This document shows positions 12,991 to 31,253 of a DNA stretch of 64,000 nt, piece by piece. The stretch comes from Straminergon stramineum. Taxonomy: Eukaryota; Streptophyta; Bryopsida; Hypnales; Calliergonaceae. The position numbers and the translations under genes were made by a program. Positions within the stretch are counted from its first letter, which is position 1, and every line of letters begins with the position of its first letter. The notes beneath the pieces are model-generated. The model was given only the letters and a program-made list of their open reading frames with translations. It ran no database searches and had not been told where the DNA came from. The stretch is from positions 14,100,019-14,164,018 of the forward strand of contig OY987270.1 in NCBI GenBank assembly GCA_963920665.1, read 5' to 3'.

Positions 12991-13380
12991 TGTGCTGCAA
13001 CAGATCTGCACAATGGGAAAAAGAAAATTGCAATTGAAGATCACCAACTAATGTAGTGGAGCAGCAGGAGGAGAAGAGAATTGGACAGAGGAGTGTGATT
13101 TTTTTTCTTCACATGAGCTTGGTCTTCACGAGATTTGGGAGCAAGCCAGTGATGGGTTGCTTGCTGGGGAGCAATTTCGAGTGGAATTGGAGGGATGCAG
13201 GTGGAGGTGACAAGTGAAGGGGAAGGCTTTCCACAATGGAGTGGATAAGGGGGTGGCTTTGGGGACCACTTGTCTTGCTGAGGAGCGATTATGTGAGTTG
13301 GAGCATATTCGTTGGAAGGGAGGAATTCGTAGACTTCAGGCTGGAGAGACTTAGAGCATCGCCACCCCTGCCCCATACAA
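12991..13380 (-). promoter_or_regulatory. 5' flank of the pseudokinase gene
   Basis: This is the non-coding flank before the ATG at 12990. It is moderately GC-rich and pyrimidine-rich on the minus strand, with no clear TATA box. At 13351-13365 the motif AGAGCATCGCCACCC marks a sudden change to AT-rich sequence. Similar GAGCAN3CCAC motifs occur at 42709 and 45315, so a transposon end may lie about 360 bases upstream of the gene. Confidence 0.3.
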
Positions 13381-14211
13381 CTATTGAAATTTTTTATTTT
13401 TCATTGAAAAAGATAAATATTTGATTTTTGAGAGGTCCTCAAAGGCATGTATGTACTATAAGTGAAGGAGTAAAGCTTGCTAATTATACTTTATTTCTAG
13501 GCTTTGAGCAAAGTTTGTCAATTTCACTTGATTTGAGATCTAGAAAATGTACTTTTTTATTTGCTTTGATAGTGGTCTCAATGGAAAGAGTAAAGTATTT
13601 TCATGATTTTCACCATTGAATATTTAAAACATGCAAGTGTTGATTTGGAGTTATTTACAAATTCTATTTTTAAAAATAAATTGCATTTCATCAATTGCAA
13701 GGTAGATTGTGTAATGGGTTTGATAGCTCTTCATTTGAACTTCAATTTTTTGTAAGTGCATTTTAGTGTGCTAAACACAATTTTTAGTTGGTCATGTCAC
13801 ATCTAATTTCAAAAAACTTTTGTATGTAAATTTTTGAAACATTTTGCGGAGGGCAATATTCTTAAAATAAAAAACGTACATTTCTCTTGTTATAATCTCA
13901 CAACTCCTATGCAATTTGGTACTCAAAATTGGTATGTTTACCAATAAAGAAGCTCTTTAAACATCTATACAATTAGATTTTGAAAAAAAAACAATTTGCT
14001 TCATTGGGAATAACTATAAGCTTATGCTCTTTTTTCATAGTCAAAAAACACTTGGAAAGGCTTGAGCATTTAGGGGTTAAAAGGACCTTATTGAAAACTT
14101 TAGGGTAGAATTAGTACTCAAAGATACCCTAAATTCTATAGACAAAAAGTCTCCATTAAGAAAGCAAGATATCCAACCACAACAATAGTTACACAAATAA
14201 ACAATCTTGTT
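13381..14211. other. AT-rich repeat DNA with one TTAA-family end
   Basis: No gene is seen. TTTAGGGGTTAA at 14069-14080, preceded by TTGAGCA, matches the right ends of the elements at 39373-40318 and 52034-61900. Its left partner could not be found, so the element is truncated or decayed. Confidence 0.45.
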
Positions 14212-14933
14212 GGTGATTACAAAAAACGACTGCTAATTTTGTTGCATTTTCATGATACTAATGTTTAGCTTTCCAAAATAATTGAATTTGTTTAAAAAAT
14301 TTAAAGAAATTCTAAAAATATGAATAATATATGTATAAATCTCTATAAAGACTCTATCCTAGGAAGATAAATTATAGGAAAATTCTCTAAGCAAGAGAAC
14401 TATAAAAAAAGCTAAATATCAAGAAAATAGATATTTCAATGATTTAATTTGTAAAAAATAGGAAAATGAATTAAAAACTAAAAATACAATTGTCCATTTG
14501 TAACAATTCTATGGAGATGGTCATTCATGAAAAGAATCACTCAAATAATATTTTATATGATTCAAAATGCAAGAAAAAGGAAGCTTACTTTGAGAACTTT
14601 CATACAACATAAAATTAATTATTTTTAGAAATCCTTTGAATTATAGTTGCAATTCTACTAATTCTACTAAAAGACTATTTCCTTCAAATTTTAGCTCCAA
14701 ATTCATTTTTTAGAGTACTAAATTAGAAAGTGTAATAAAAACTAAGGGTTCATTTTAGATAGTAAAACATTTTTGAAAAATGCAAAAAAAACTAATCAAA
14801 GTGTATATTAGTCATGTGTACCTTATCTAAGAGTTTGGAGTCATTTGGAGTGAGAATGCAAAAGTTATGGCCAAAAAACAAATCAACATGTAAAGTGTGA
14901 CAAAAAGTAGTACAAGTGTTTCTTGCAATCACC
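14212..14933. mobile_element. short TIR element, GGTGATTGCAAGAAACACTTG family
   Basis: The right end (14913-14933) and left end (14212-14231) are imperfect inverted repeats, with GGTGATTACAAAAAACG facing the complement of CAAGTGTTTCTTGCAATCACC. The right subterminal part (14840-14933, reverse strand) matches the left part of the copy at 20761 closely, including a shared CATAACTTTTGCAT. There is no open frame of note, so the element is non-autonomous. Its target-site duplication is unclear. Confidence 0.55.
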
Positions 14934-14956
14934 CCCCTTTCCCTTTCCCGGGCACC

Positions 14957-16080
14957 CACCTCCTCTCATTCATCTAAGGTAATCCTATCACTTTGGATTT
15001 TCATCCTCATCCTCAAGGATTTTCATCTCTAAATTGGTCCGTAAATTTAACTTTTGGAAATTAACTTCAAATTCCAAATAGATTATACCATTGGCTTTAG
15101 AAGGCCATTTTTAGTTTAACACAACTACCTATTTCTTTTCCTAACTCTAAAATCTCAACAAAACCTAGCACCACAATCGAATAAAAACTCAATTTGGGGA
15201 GTTTGACTTTTTTGACAAAAGTAACTAGCCTCAGTTCTTAAGTAGGTATGGGGGAGTAAGAAAAGACCTATCTTCGACCTCATTCCACTTCCGTATGCTC
15301 TTGCTCTCTTGATTAACTCCACTATAATCTTTAAATTCTATCGGTTGTTAGGGAATCTTGCCAGTTCGAGTAGTTTTGACTATCGGAATGTCTTGAAACT
15401 TATCAAGGCGTCTTATTAACATAAAGGAAGCTAGTCTAATTTTTAGTGAGATTTTATTGCCACCTGAGGAATTTCTAGGAATTTCCCTTCATAGGTTTCA
15501 GTAGTTGATCATTTGAAAAAGCATATTCTAACTATCAAAAAAATTTGAAACTTTTTGTGGAACCTCTCATAAAATCCTAAAACATGTTTGTAGGCTCATA
15601 TTCTTACTCTACACATTGTCCTAGGGGGGATAGAATCTACCCCTTGTTTAAATATCGATGGCCAAAGAATCTTTCACATTGGAGGAAATCTTTGTGAATT
15701 GACTTTGCCATTGAGTCCCGAGTGTAATTTTAACCCCAAGTCACCCTCCTTTGGCGGTAGATTCCACTACAGTCCCATCTTGGTATTTTTAACACTTGCA
15801 AACCAATAATTGGAGTTCCACTATTTCATTAATGGAATGAGGAAACTAGAACTTATCATTGAGAACTGACCTATATACCCCATTGAGGTTTCCTCAACCA
15901 ATTTTAGCATAGACATGTCTCTTACATGCAGAGTTTGAGCTGGTTATGCTAATAATATATAATTCTCTAATTTACCACAATTAGTTGGGTTCTAATCTAT
16001 GTACAGGTCGTGGTTTGGAATATGCTAGCTATAATATTTTCATTTTCAACCAAATACTATATAGGTATGTAACATACCTA
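14957..16080 (+). repeat. dispersed repeat, copy 1 (inverted partner at 34850-36010)
   Basis: From CACCCACCTCCTCTCATTC at 14957 to the AT-rich segment near 16060, this reads as the reverse complement of 34850-36010 with scattered differences and small indels. Shared landmarks are the TTCATCCTCATCCTCAA run, the AAATTCTATCGGTTGTTAGG-like segment near 15337 and the CCAAATACTATAT segment near 16050. There is no open frame. The class of element is unknown. Confidence 0.75.
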
Positions 16081-16099
16081 TTTAGGTTCTATACTTTTT

Positions 16100-16860
16100 G
16101 GAGGGTTTTTTGTATATAAAATTACACTCAAAATAACAAAATACAAAATAAACCCAGTGGATCCTTGGTGATGAATTGGGGGCATTAGAGGAGAAGTGAG
16201 GCCACTGGAGGGCTGCGAGTTCCCAAGATGTTCCCGTCATGACGCCCTTGTTGGCAGCAACTGTAGGAACGAATCCTACGTGGTCGAGAAACTGCGAGCT
16301 CAAGCAACAGGAGAACGGCTAATATCGGGAAATCTTCCCCCGGGTTTTTGTACAAACCGGGAACACTGTTTGTGAACCTCCTCAGTCCAATTACCAACCT
16401 CTCTCTTGAAACTGGAGTGCCATCGGAGAGGACACTTGGGCACCACAGACTGTGCATGAAAATCACAATATAGGCATTACCTTAGGATTCACTTACAACT
16501 GGCAGTAACATTTGTAGTAAATTAAAACATAAGCGAAATAGTAGGTGGTGCTACTATAAGGGAAATGAGCGCACTAAAGGAATAACTGGCGGGAATGTTA
16601 CATTGTGGCAAACCCGACCTTCGGACCGCCAATCACTGTGAAGCAGTCTAGAAGTCACAATGAGTCTTCAGAACTGAGAACTTCAACAATTGCTCAGAGG
16701 AGCGCTCTTGGGAACAAGCTTGAAACAGCCCTCTACATGCCTCAATTATCCTCTAATGGCTCACAAGAGGTCATCCCTACAAGAGATCGCCTCTTTCTAT
16801 TAGAGGATTTTTGGGGTCTTCAAGAGACCATGAGTTCCTAGACTATAAGAACTTTGAGAA
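16100..16860. other. GC-richer patch of unknown nature
   Basis: Unlike its AT-rich surroundings, this stretch has mixed composition. It holds a minus-strand open frame (16185-16466, about 93 codons) and a plus-strand one (16605-16841, 78 codons). Neither resembles a protein family I know. It may be a fragment of a captured gene or a transposon interior. No splice structure was found. Confidence 0.3.
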
Positions 16861-18834
16861 CTCTGCCACATCAATAGTCTAACATGGTCGAGAGACTATC
16901 ACATTCGATAATTAATATCTAATTAATATATTTTTAATAATTTTTTTAATAATTTTTTATTTTGGCGAGCAATGGCTACTTGGCTAGTTCACAATATTGG
17001 AAATGGGCTTGAAACAATCCCTTAGTGCCCTAAAATCTCCTCTAATTAATGCAAGGTTGTCCTTACTTTCTATTGTCCTATACCCACAATCACTCATCTT
17101 CATCAAAACCACACCCCAACACTTGTCCTAAATGTACCATGCACATGCCAAATGGCATCTAGATGGCCTTGGTAAAAGTGGAGTAGATTTTTTGAAAGTT
17201 AAAGATTCAAAAGTAAATCTGACTCTACTAGACATTGCAAGTGCTCTTTTAGATGTCTGGTTGTCACAATGTTGTTGTGCTTGGGAAGAAACCCCTGATT
17301 TGAACCAATAGGTCAATAGGAAAAGATAGTGATGAAGTTTGCAAAAATATTTTGGAGATAGAACTTAAATTGTTTGTAACTATTAGTAGGGAAGTTTGAT
17401 TAGGAATAAAAGGGTTTTACCATTTTGGAAAGGGCACACAATGCTTTGTAACTTAGGCTACTTAGAAGTTAGATTTAATGAGCTTTTCTTTGAAGGTCTA
17501 GAGTTTTGACCCATATTGACCAAAGCTAACCCAAACTTTTAATTTTTGAAGATTGCATTGTTTCAAGTTGACATTTAAACCATTTAGAATTTAGCAAAAC
17601 AAAATATTTTTCATTGCAAGGAAGGCCAATTGGATGACACCTAGACATCCATTTAGGATTTGAAAGTCAAAACATAAAGAATCTAGTTGTGTCTGCTTTA
17701 TCTCAAGGGTGAAGAGAAAATACTCACACCATTATAGGTATCCCTCTAGACTGTCTCCTGAATTTTTTTCTTGTAAATGACCTATGGGATCATCCAACAA
17801 AACTATCTCTTATAAACTACCAATCATGACCATCTAATAGGACTATCCAGTGGAATTGTTTGTTAGAAGGTCCATCTAGAGGGCCCATCTACATTAAATA
17901 GGGGTATTAAGGGGACCAAAAAATTAAAGGGATTCATTGTAGAAAATTTTGGATGTTTGAAACATGATGTACATCCCCAAGACACCTCAATAACTATTGC
18001 TGTACAATAAAGGTAGATATTTACATAGTGTGGAATGTCAATTAATTAGTATGAGTCCCCTTAATACCCCTATTCAGTGTAGATGTTTGTCTAACAAGTC
18101 TGTCGTTTGCCATAACCGCCATAGCTATCTCAAGAGATTGTATAAAGCATTTGTACTCAAAAACTGTCAAGTTGGTCTGTTAAGTTGTCCTATCCATTCA
18201 AGTTGCAAATATTTTCATCCAATCTTTCTACCATGGTAATTAAATTACCCTTGATTCTTTATCAATGACCTTGACAAAGAATATTCTGTCCTAACAAATG
18301 GCAGGTTTGAATCTTGACGATATGATAGTTCTTTTGACATTTGCATGTAATGTGATGTAGAAAACTTTGCTTGGAGTTATGGAGCGAATAATTAATCATA
18401 ATGTAATATTGTGAAAAAGTAGGTAAAAATGAAGTCTATATGTTTCTATAAGAAAGCAAGAATACTAAACTTCACATTTTAAAATTCAATAATTTTTGTC
18501 AACAATTTTCACCATAATGAATTCTAACATGTGAAAAATGAAAATTAAAGTTCAATTTCATATGAGTTACAATGAATGTGAGACATTGATCAATGTACAT
18601 TTGGAAGTAAATGAAAATGGTACAATTTGGTTTTGAAAATTCATCATTAAATCCATTGATGGCTTTCAATGAGTTATCATGTAATATCATGCCATTTGAT
18701 TTTAAAAATTCACCAAAATTAGAGTTTGTTTTTTGGGGATTGAAAATTGATACTCAAGATGGCAACTCCCTAACAAAATGTCTTTAGTTATTAGACTAAT
18801 ATTTCTACTTATTCTTAAAATAAAAATCATATGA
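16861..18834. other. AT-rich intergenic DNA
   Basis: No gene is recognised. It contains the fold-back repeat described separately (17886-18085) and otherwise low-complexity AT-rich sequence with only short, unconvincing open frames. Confidence 0.5.
17886..18085. repeat. fold-back (inverted-repeat) element of about 200 bp
   Basis: Arms at 17886-17916 and 18055-18085 are inverted copies of about 31 bases (the core AATAGGGGTATTAAGGGGAC is perfect) around a spacer of 138 bases. Similarity continues weakly outward (TTGTTAGA near both arms). It could be a small fold-back transposon. RNA from it would form a long hairpin. Confidence 0.6.
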
Positions 18835-19329
18835 TTTCCTATCTATACATTAAATGAGGTTGTTTGTTTTGTTTGTTTGTTATGGTGAGATCTTCTAGAC
18901 CATATGCCCCTAGTCACATTCTTAGTATAGTTAGAAATTCCTTTGTTGCAAGGAAGGTTGTACAGACTTTAATTTGTGCCATTTGAATCTATGGTATTAA
19001 AGTTATTGAATTTTGAACTTTTATAAATTAGAAAATTAGAAAATTATTTTAATTTTAATTTTATTTCAACTATGGTAACAACACATGGCATACTATTATG
19101 TACCTTAAATGAGTTTGTTTGTTTGTTTTGCTTGTTTCAATATCATGGTGAGATCTTTTGAACTATATGCTCCCCAAGTGTGTTTTGGGGATCATCAAAA
19201 AGCTCTTTGCAAAGAGGGGTGTATGGGCTTTGTTTATGGCATTTGAACATGTGGTATGAAAGTTATTAAATTTCAAACTTTTTGTGAATTTGAAAATACA
19301 AAAATTAGTTAGTTTTATTTTGGATGTGG
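18835..19329 (+). repeat. direct repeats of about 255 bp flanking the CACTA cluster
   Basis: Two direct copies begin at about 18850 and 19105 (AATGAGNTTGTTTGTTTTG, then ATGGTGAGATCTT and a later TATGAAAGTTATT-type segment). A third, weaker copy lies at about 22560-22700, beyond the CACTA-type elements. This fits an older repeat array later split by transposon insertion. Confidence 0.5.
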
Positions 19330-20256
19330 TATCACTAGAAGAAAATGAAGGGTGCTATTACTACAAAAAGAAGGTGGTTTTCAGGTTGCATTGGACATTT
19401 GCAATTGGTGATATTCTAGAGACCCACAATTGCTTTTAACAATTTGCATGTCAAATTGTAGTTGCACAATGAAAAAGGGTCATTTCTCATTTTGCAGGTT
19501 ACTTGGAACTTCATCAATGTATTCTTTTGACATGTTTGTTTATGTGCAATTTGTTAGTGACTCATTTGCAATTCATCTAGGACTTCATTGCAACTTATAT
19601 GCAAGTAATGCAACATGTTTGTGACTTGTAGAATTTTGAAATTTTGAAATCTACAAATTATAGATTTCATAGAATTCTATTAAGAGTATTCATTATGGAA
19701 GAGTATAACAACTTACATGTCTTATATGCCCAACTTAATGGTATTCTTGATGATTGATATGGGACTATAGATATGACCATATGAGACAATTAGAAAATAA
19801 CTAGACAAACGATTAGGAAATGACTACAAAACATCTTAGAAACAACTATGGAACGACTAAAAAGTGATTACAAAACAACTAGGGAACAACTTCTAAGTGA
19901 CTATTGTTATTTTTTATTAGTAGTTGTTACAATTGGTAAACAACAAGTTCTATAGCATTTTCACAAAGAATTGAAACTATTGTTGTTTTGTAGTTGCATT
20001 CTAGTCAAATTCTAATGGTTTCGTAGCCAATTTTAATTCACATTATAATCGTAGTACAATCATTTGTATTTCTAATAGTTTTAGTCATTTTCTAGTTGTC
20101 CTCTAGTCACATTGTAGTCTTTTCTAGTTGTTTTCTAGTTGTAGTCTAATCAAATTGTACTCGTTTTGTAATTATTTTCAAGTTGTCTTCCAATTCATTT
20201 TTAGTTGGATTGTAGTTGTTTTTGTATTAGAACTTTGCTTGTTTTCTAGTTAAATT

Positions 20257-22203
20257 CACTAGAAGAAAAACACGTTTGCTACAACCAACTGAAATGCAAC
20301 TACAGTCCTATGCAACTACCCTGCAACTACAATCCTCTATATATGCACCAACTTTGACATAGTGAGACTCTAGTTGCAAAACAGTCACAAAGTAGTCGCA
20401 CAATGCATTTACGATTACAAGAATGTAACAAAAGAGTTGATGTGAGGTATTTTACATCCAATATTCATCAAAATTGTCGACATGAACAACTTCACATTTT
20501 GTAGAGTCCAATGTATCTATCTACAATTGCTAAAAATCTAAATTTGATAGCAATTGAATTAGAAAGCAACTCCAATGCAACTAGACTACAATTAGTTTGC
20601 AACCATAGTGCAACTAAAGTGCAACTAGAAAGCAACTAGAAAGCAATTAGACTACAATTAGTTTGCAACCATAGTACAACTAGATTACAACTAGAAAGCA
20701 ACTCGACTGCAATTACAATGTAATTATCTACAATTAGACTACAACTAGACTGCAACTACAGGGTGATTGCAAAAAACACTTGTCCTATTTTTTGTCCCCT
20801 TGCCCTCAGACATGTGTTTTTTTGGTCATAACTTTTGCATCATAAGTTCGTTTGTTTTGAAATTCGGAATGAAGGTACACATAAAAGTTTCACACATTTT
20901 ATATTTTTTGGGGGGGTTTTAAAAATTAATTTACTATTTTTAAAGTGCCCCCGATTGGATGTCTACCTTGGCCATTTTGGGGTTTTTTGAGCCAAAGCTG
21001 TACCTAAAAATTCAAATTGGAAGCCACAAATTAGAGAAGCTGGAGTTGTACTTGTGTTCCAATAAGAGACAAAGAGTTTCTTGCAAAAAAACTTTGCATG
21101 AGGTGTCTACATGAGGCTAAAGTGACCGTTGTTCATGCACATTTTTTATGTAGAAAAAAAATAAATTTTGAAGAAATTCTTGGTGCAATGTGAGAGCAAG
21201 CTTGTCTACAAAAATGGCTTTTTGGGGGGAATTTTAAATTTTTTTTTGAATTACTAAAAATGAAAAGGTTCATAGATCCTTTTTCTCCTATTTTTTGTTG
21301 CCAGTGGCTTCTACAGTACTACATAGTACAATATATAGAACTGAATCAACGGTTAAGATTTGCAAGCGTGTGAAATCAACGGTTGAAATTTGTAGGCGCA
21401 GTCTGGCGTGCGAAATTGATAGTTGTCTGTAGTACTATTAGACCTACGGCCAAAAATTAGGTTTTCGAGCCAAAAACGTGAAGTGTTTCTTGCAATCACC
21501 TACAATGCAATTAACTACAATTAGACTACAACTAGACTGCAACTACAATTCGACTAGAGTTTGTCTAAAAAATGATTAGACTTCAACTACAATACAACAA
21601 GCATGCAACTAGAAAACAACTAAGCTGCAACTAAAGAACAACTAGCTTGCAACTACAATTAAGTCTGTTATTAATTGTCCCATATCAATTGTCAAGAATA
21701 CAATTAAGTTAGACATATAAGAATTGTAAGTTATAGCATTCTTGTGTAATGAATTTTGATTATGAAATTTTAATATTTTTACATGTTGTAGATTTCTACA
21801 AATTGTAGAAATCTATAATTTGTAGATTTTTATAATCTACAAAAATCTAGAAATATTTAAAGTTTTCACAAATTTTTGAATTTGGCAATGTAAAAAAAAG
21901 ATAGATATGAAATTTTGAATCTACATATCTAGGAATTATAGACAAGTTGTAAATAAGTTGCAAACTAGTCACACACAAATAACTTCTACATCAACAACCA
22001 CATCAAAAGAATTTTTCGACGAACTTTCAAATAGGTTGTCGGATGAGAAGCAACTTTAGAAATTTTTTCCAACTACTTTGTAACTAGTGTGATTTGTCCA
22101 TTGCAACTATAGGCCCTTTTTTGTCACCTAGTTGCAAACATCTCATATAACTACAAAATTAGTTGCAAACAGTAGTCACAAAACCTCTTGTTTTCTTCTA
22201 GTC
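20257..22203. mobile_element. CACTA-type non-autonomous element (inner)
   Basis: The left end is CACTAGAAGAAAAACACG. The right end reads TTTTCTTCTAGTC, an inverted match with the outermost base changed. ATT flanks both sides (20254-20256 and 22204-22206). It is rich in GCAACTA-type repeats and has no coding sequence. See the outer element for the unresolved pairing of termini. Confidence 0.45.
20761..21500. mobile_element. short TIR element, GGTGATTGCAAGAAACACTTG family
   Basis: This 740-bp unit has inverted ends (GGGTGATTGCAAAAAACACTT and the complement of GGTGATTGCAAGAAACACTT). It interrupts the GCAACTACA array: TACA occurs on both sides, and the array sequence resumes after it. Copies lie at 14212 and 40636. 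There is no coding sequence. It is the youngest layer in this nest. Confidence 0.65.
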
Positions 22204-22512
22204 ATTGTAGTCAAAATTAAAATACTATGCAACTAGAGTGATGATGGAGTGGACTCCATGAATGTAGAGTTGTCCACACAAACAGATGTGATGGATATTG
22301 GATATAGAATACCTCACATTAATTTTATATAATTATTCCGTTATAATCCCATAATCCTAAACATCATTCTATGATTACTTTGTAATTACAACCACATAAT
22401 CTTCTAATTTAATGCAAATAGAGAGGATTATAGTCACATGGCAGTTGTATAGGAGACTTAGTTACATGTTAGCCAGTTGTGGTAGACAGGTTTTTCTTCT
22501 AGACTTCTAGTG

Positions 22513-23690
22513 TATATGATATGAAAATTATGGATTTTTGAGTTATTTTTTTAATCTTAAATTATCCTAAATTATGGATCTTTTAGACCACCCATCACTC
22601 AATCACATTTATGGTATTTTTAGAAAGCTCTTTGTGAGGAGGGGGTGTAAGGACATTACTTCATAGCATTTGGAGATACAATATGAAAGTTATGGATTTT
22701 TATTATATTCTTGGATCTTAAAATATACTATGATGAAAATTGGGCCAATGGCATAGAGCTACACTAGTATTTAACTATTGATTAATATTAAGATGAGAAA
22801 TTTCAAGAGCTTTAAGAAGATTATGATAATAATATCCTTAAAAAAATCAATTAGTAAGCCTATAATGAGAAAACTTAACTATACAAGGAAGAGAGGGAGA
22901 AACCATTCAATTCTTACAACTTATTGCGTAATTATTAATAAAATATGAAAAGTATTCAAAAAATTATGATCTGCATTGTAATAAGTTAAAATAGTTTTTG
23001 TTCTTGAATCTAAGGGAGGTTATGTTTATCCTAAAAATTATCATAGAAGAGACATCTTCACACATATGACAAACTTATCATAAGATCATAACCCATCCTT
23101 ATATGACTTAGTAACCCCCGGATCCTCCTTGCACATTAAATGAGAGTTGCCACACCGCCGGGGATTTGGTATGCATGATCAAGCTGCCTATGAATGCAAG
23201 GGTGCGAAAAATTGCGTTTGAAAATGGACTTCCGGAAACAAGGGGGATTTGCGAATCTTGTTCGCCGGGTGCCCGGGTACGACAGGGTACAAATCGCAGC
23301 TCTAGCTAATCACACTCAACGAAACCTTATATTCAATCATTGAAATGGCAAATTTCGGCGCATCAAAAGTGGCCCAACAAAAACTTCAGATCCATACGAA
23401 GCCCAGGTTTCAGAGCGTCACAATTTCACAGTAATTCTACAAAACACCCCATTTTAACGAATATGCATGACCAAGTGGGCAATCACAGCAGCAGACTATT
23501 ATATTACGAACACTTACGGAGTAACTGAATTCATAGCCACTGTATAGAAGTGACGGTACTGAAACAAGAAGATATATCGATCTCTGTTTCGAAACTGAAA
23601 GTTCTAACTTCCAGCTAGTGAAAAGCAGACTCTCAACTAGAGTAGTGCAGTAAATTTCAGTATAGTGTCGTCAGTTTGACAAACCAAGGC
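22513..23690. other. AT-rich DNA grading into the 3' flank of the receptor kinase gene
   Basis: 22513-23100 is AT-rich and includes the third copy of the 255-bp repeat. From about 23110 the composition becomes mixed, with no recognisable gene. Short open frames such as 23340-23528 match nothing known to me. Confidence 0.4.
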
Positions 23691-24210
23691 GGAAACCAAA
23701 GCTCAACGTGTTCGATCGATCCGAAGTTCAGCGTGGGTTAAGACTGTACATGTTATTTCGTAACTTCCTAGGTCTGATTGATACGAAGCGGACACGGCGA
23801 AACTCGCTGTGATTGATGTATAGAATTATGAAGTTTGAGGCTCCCCAAGTGCGTCCCCCAAACTTCGAACTGCCTGGCTCGAATCTGACTGAGCTCCACA
23901 GCGATACTGAGATCATCCGAAGGTCCTTGTCGGTCGAGGCCTGTCGTAACCCTGGTAGTAGGCTTTCCCAAGTAAGCTTCCTTCCTCCGGGACGTTGTCA
24001 AGGACACTGACAGGCAGTCTCTTTACTAGATTACTAGATCTCAGTGTTCTTTCAAAAAAACAAAGCTCAACGTGATTGAACGACCCTAAGATCGGAAAAA
24101 AGCTGTTGTTCTCTACACTTTCTAGATCTGATGTAGTCGACATGGACCCGAATAAACTTGCTGTCATCGCTGTCTGGATTTCTAAAGTACGAGGCTTCCT
24201 AATCTCCAAA

Positions 24211-31253
<7,043 letters not shown>

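Larger units (their letters stand above)
19333..22512. mobile_element. CACTA-type non-autonomous element (outer)
   Basis: It begins CACTAGAAGAAAA and ends with the complement of CACTAGAAG. TAT stands directly outside both ends (19330-19332 and 22513-22515), the 3-bp duplication expected of CACTA (En/Spm) elements. The interior is full of short motifs of the GCAACTA/TAGTTGC type in both orientations, as in CACTA subterminal regions. No transposase frame is present. The pairing of ends is uncertain: the subterminal sequence of the right end at 22512 matches the left end at 20257 better than that at 19333. Confidence 0.5.

Noticed and set aside
12695..13051. 118-codon plus-strand frame over the first pseudokinase exon
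   Set aside because: It is antisense to a well-supported exon and carries no protein signature.
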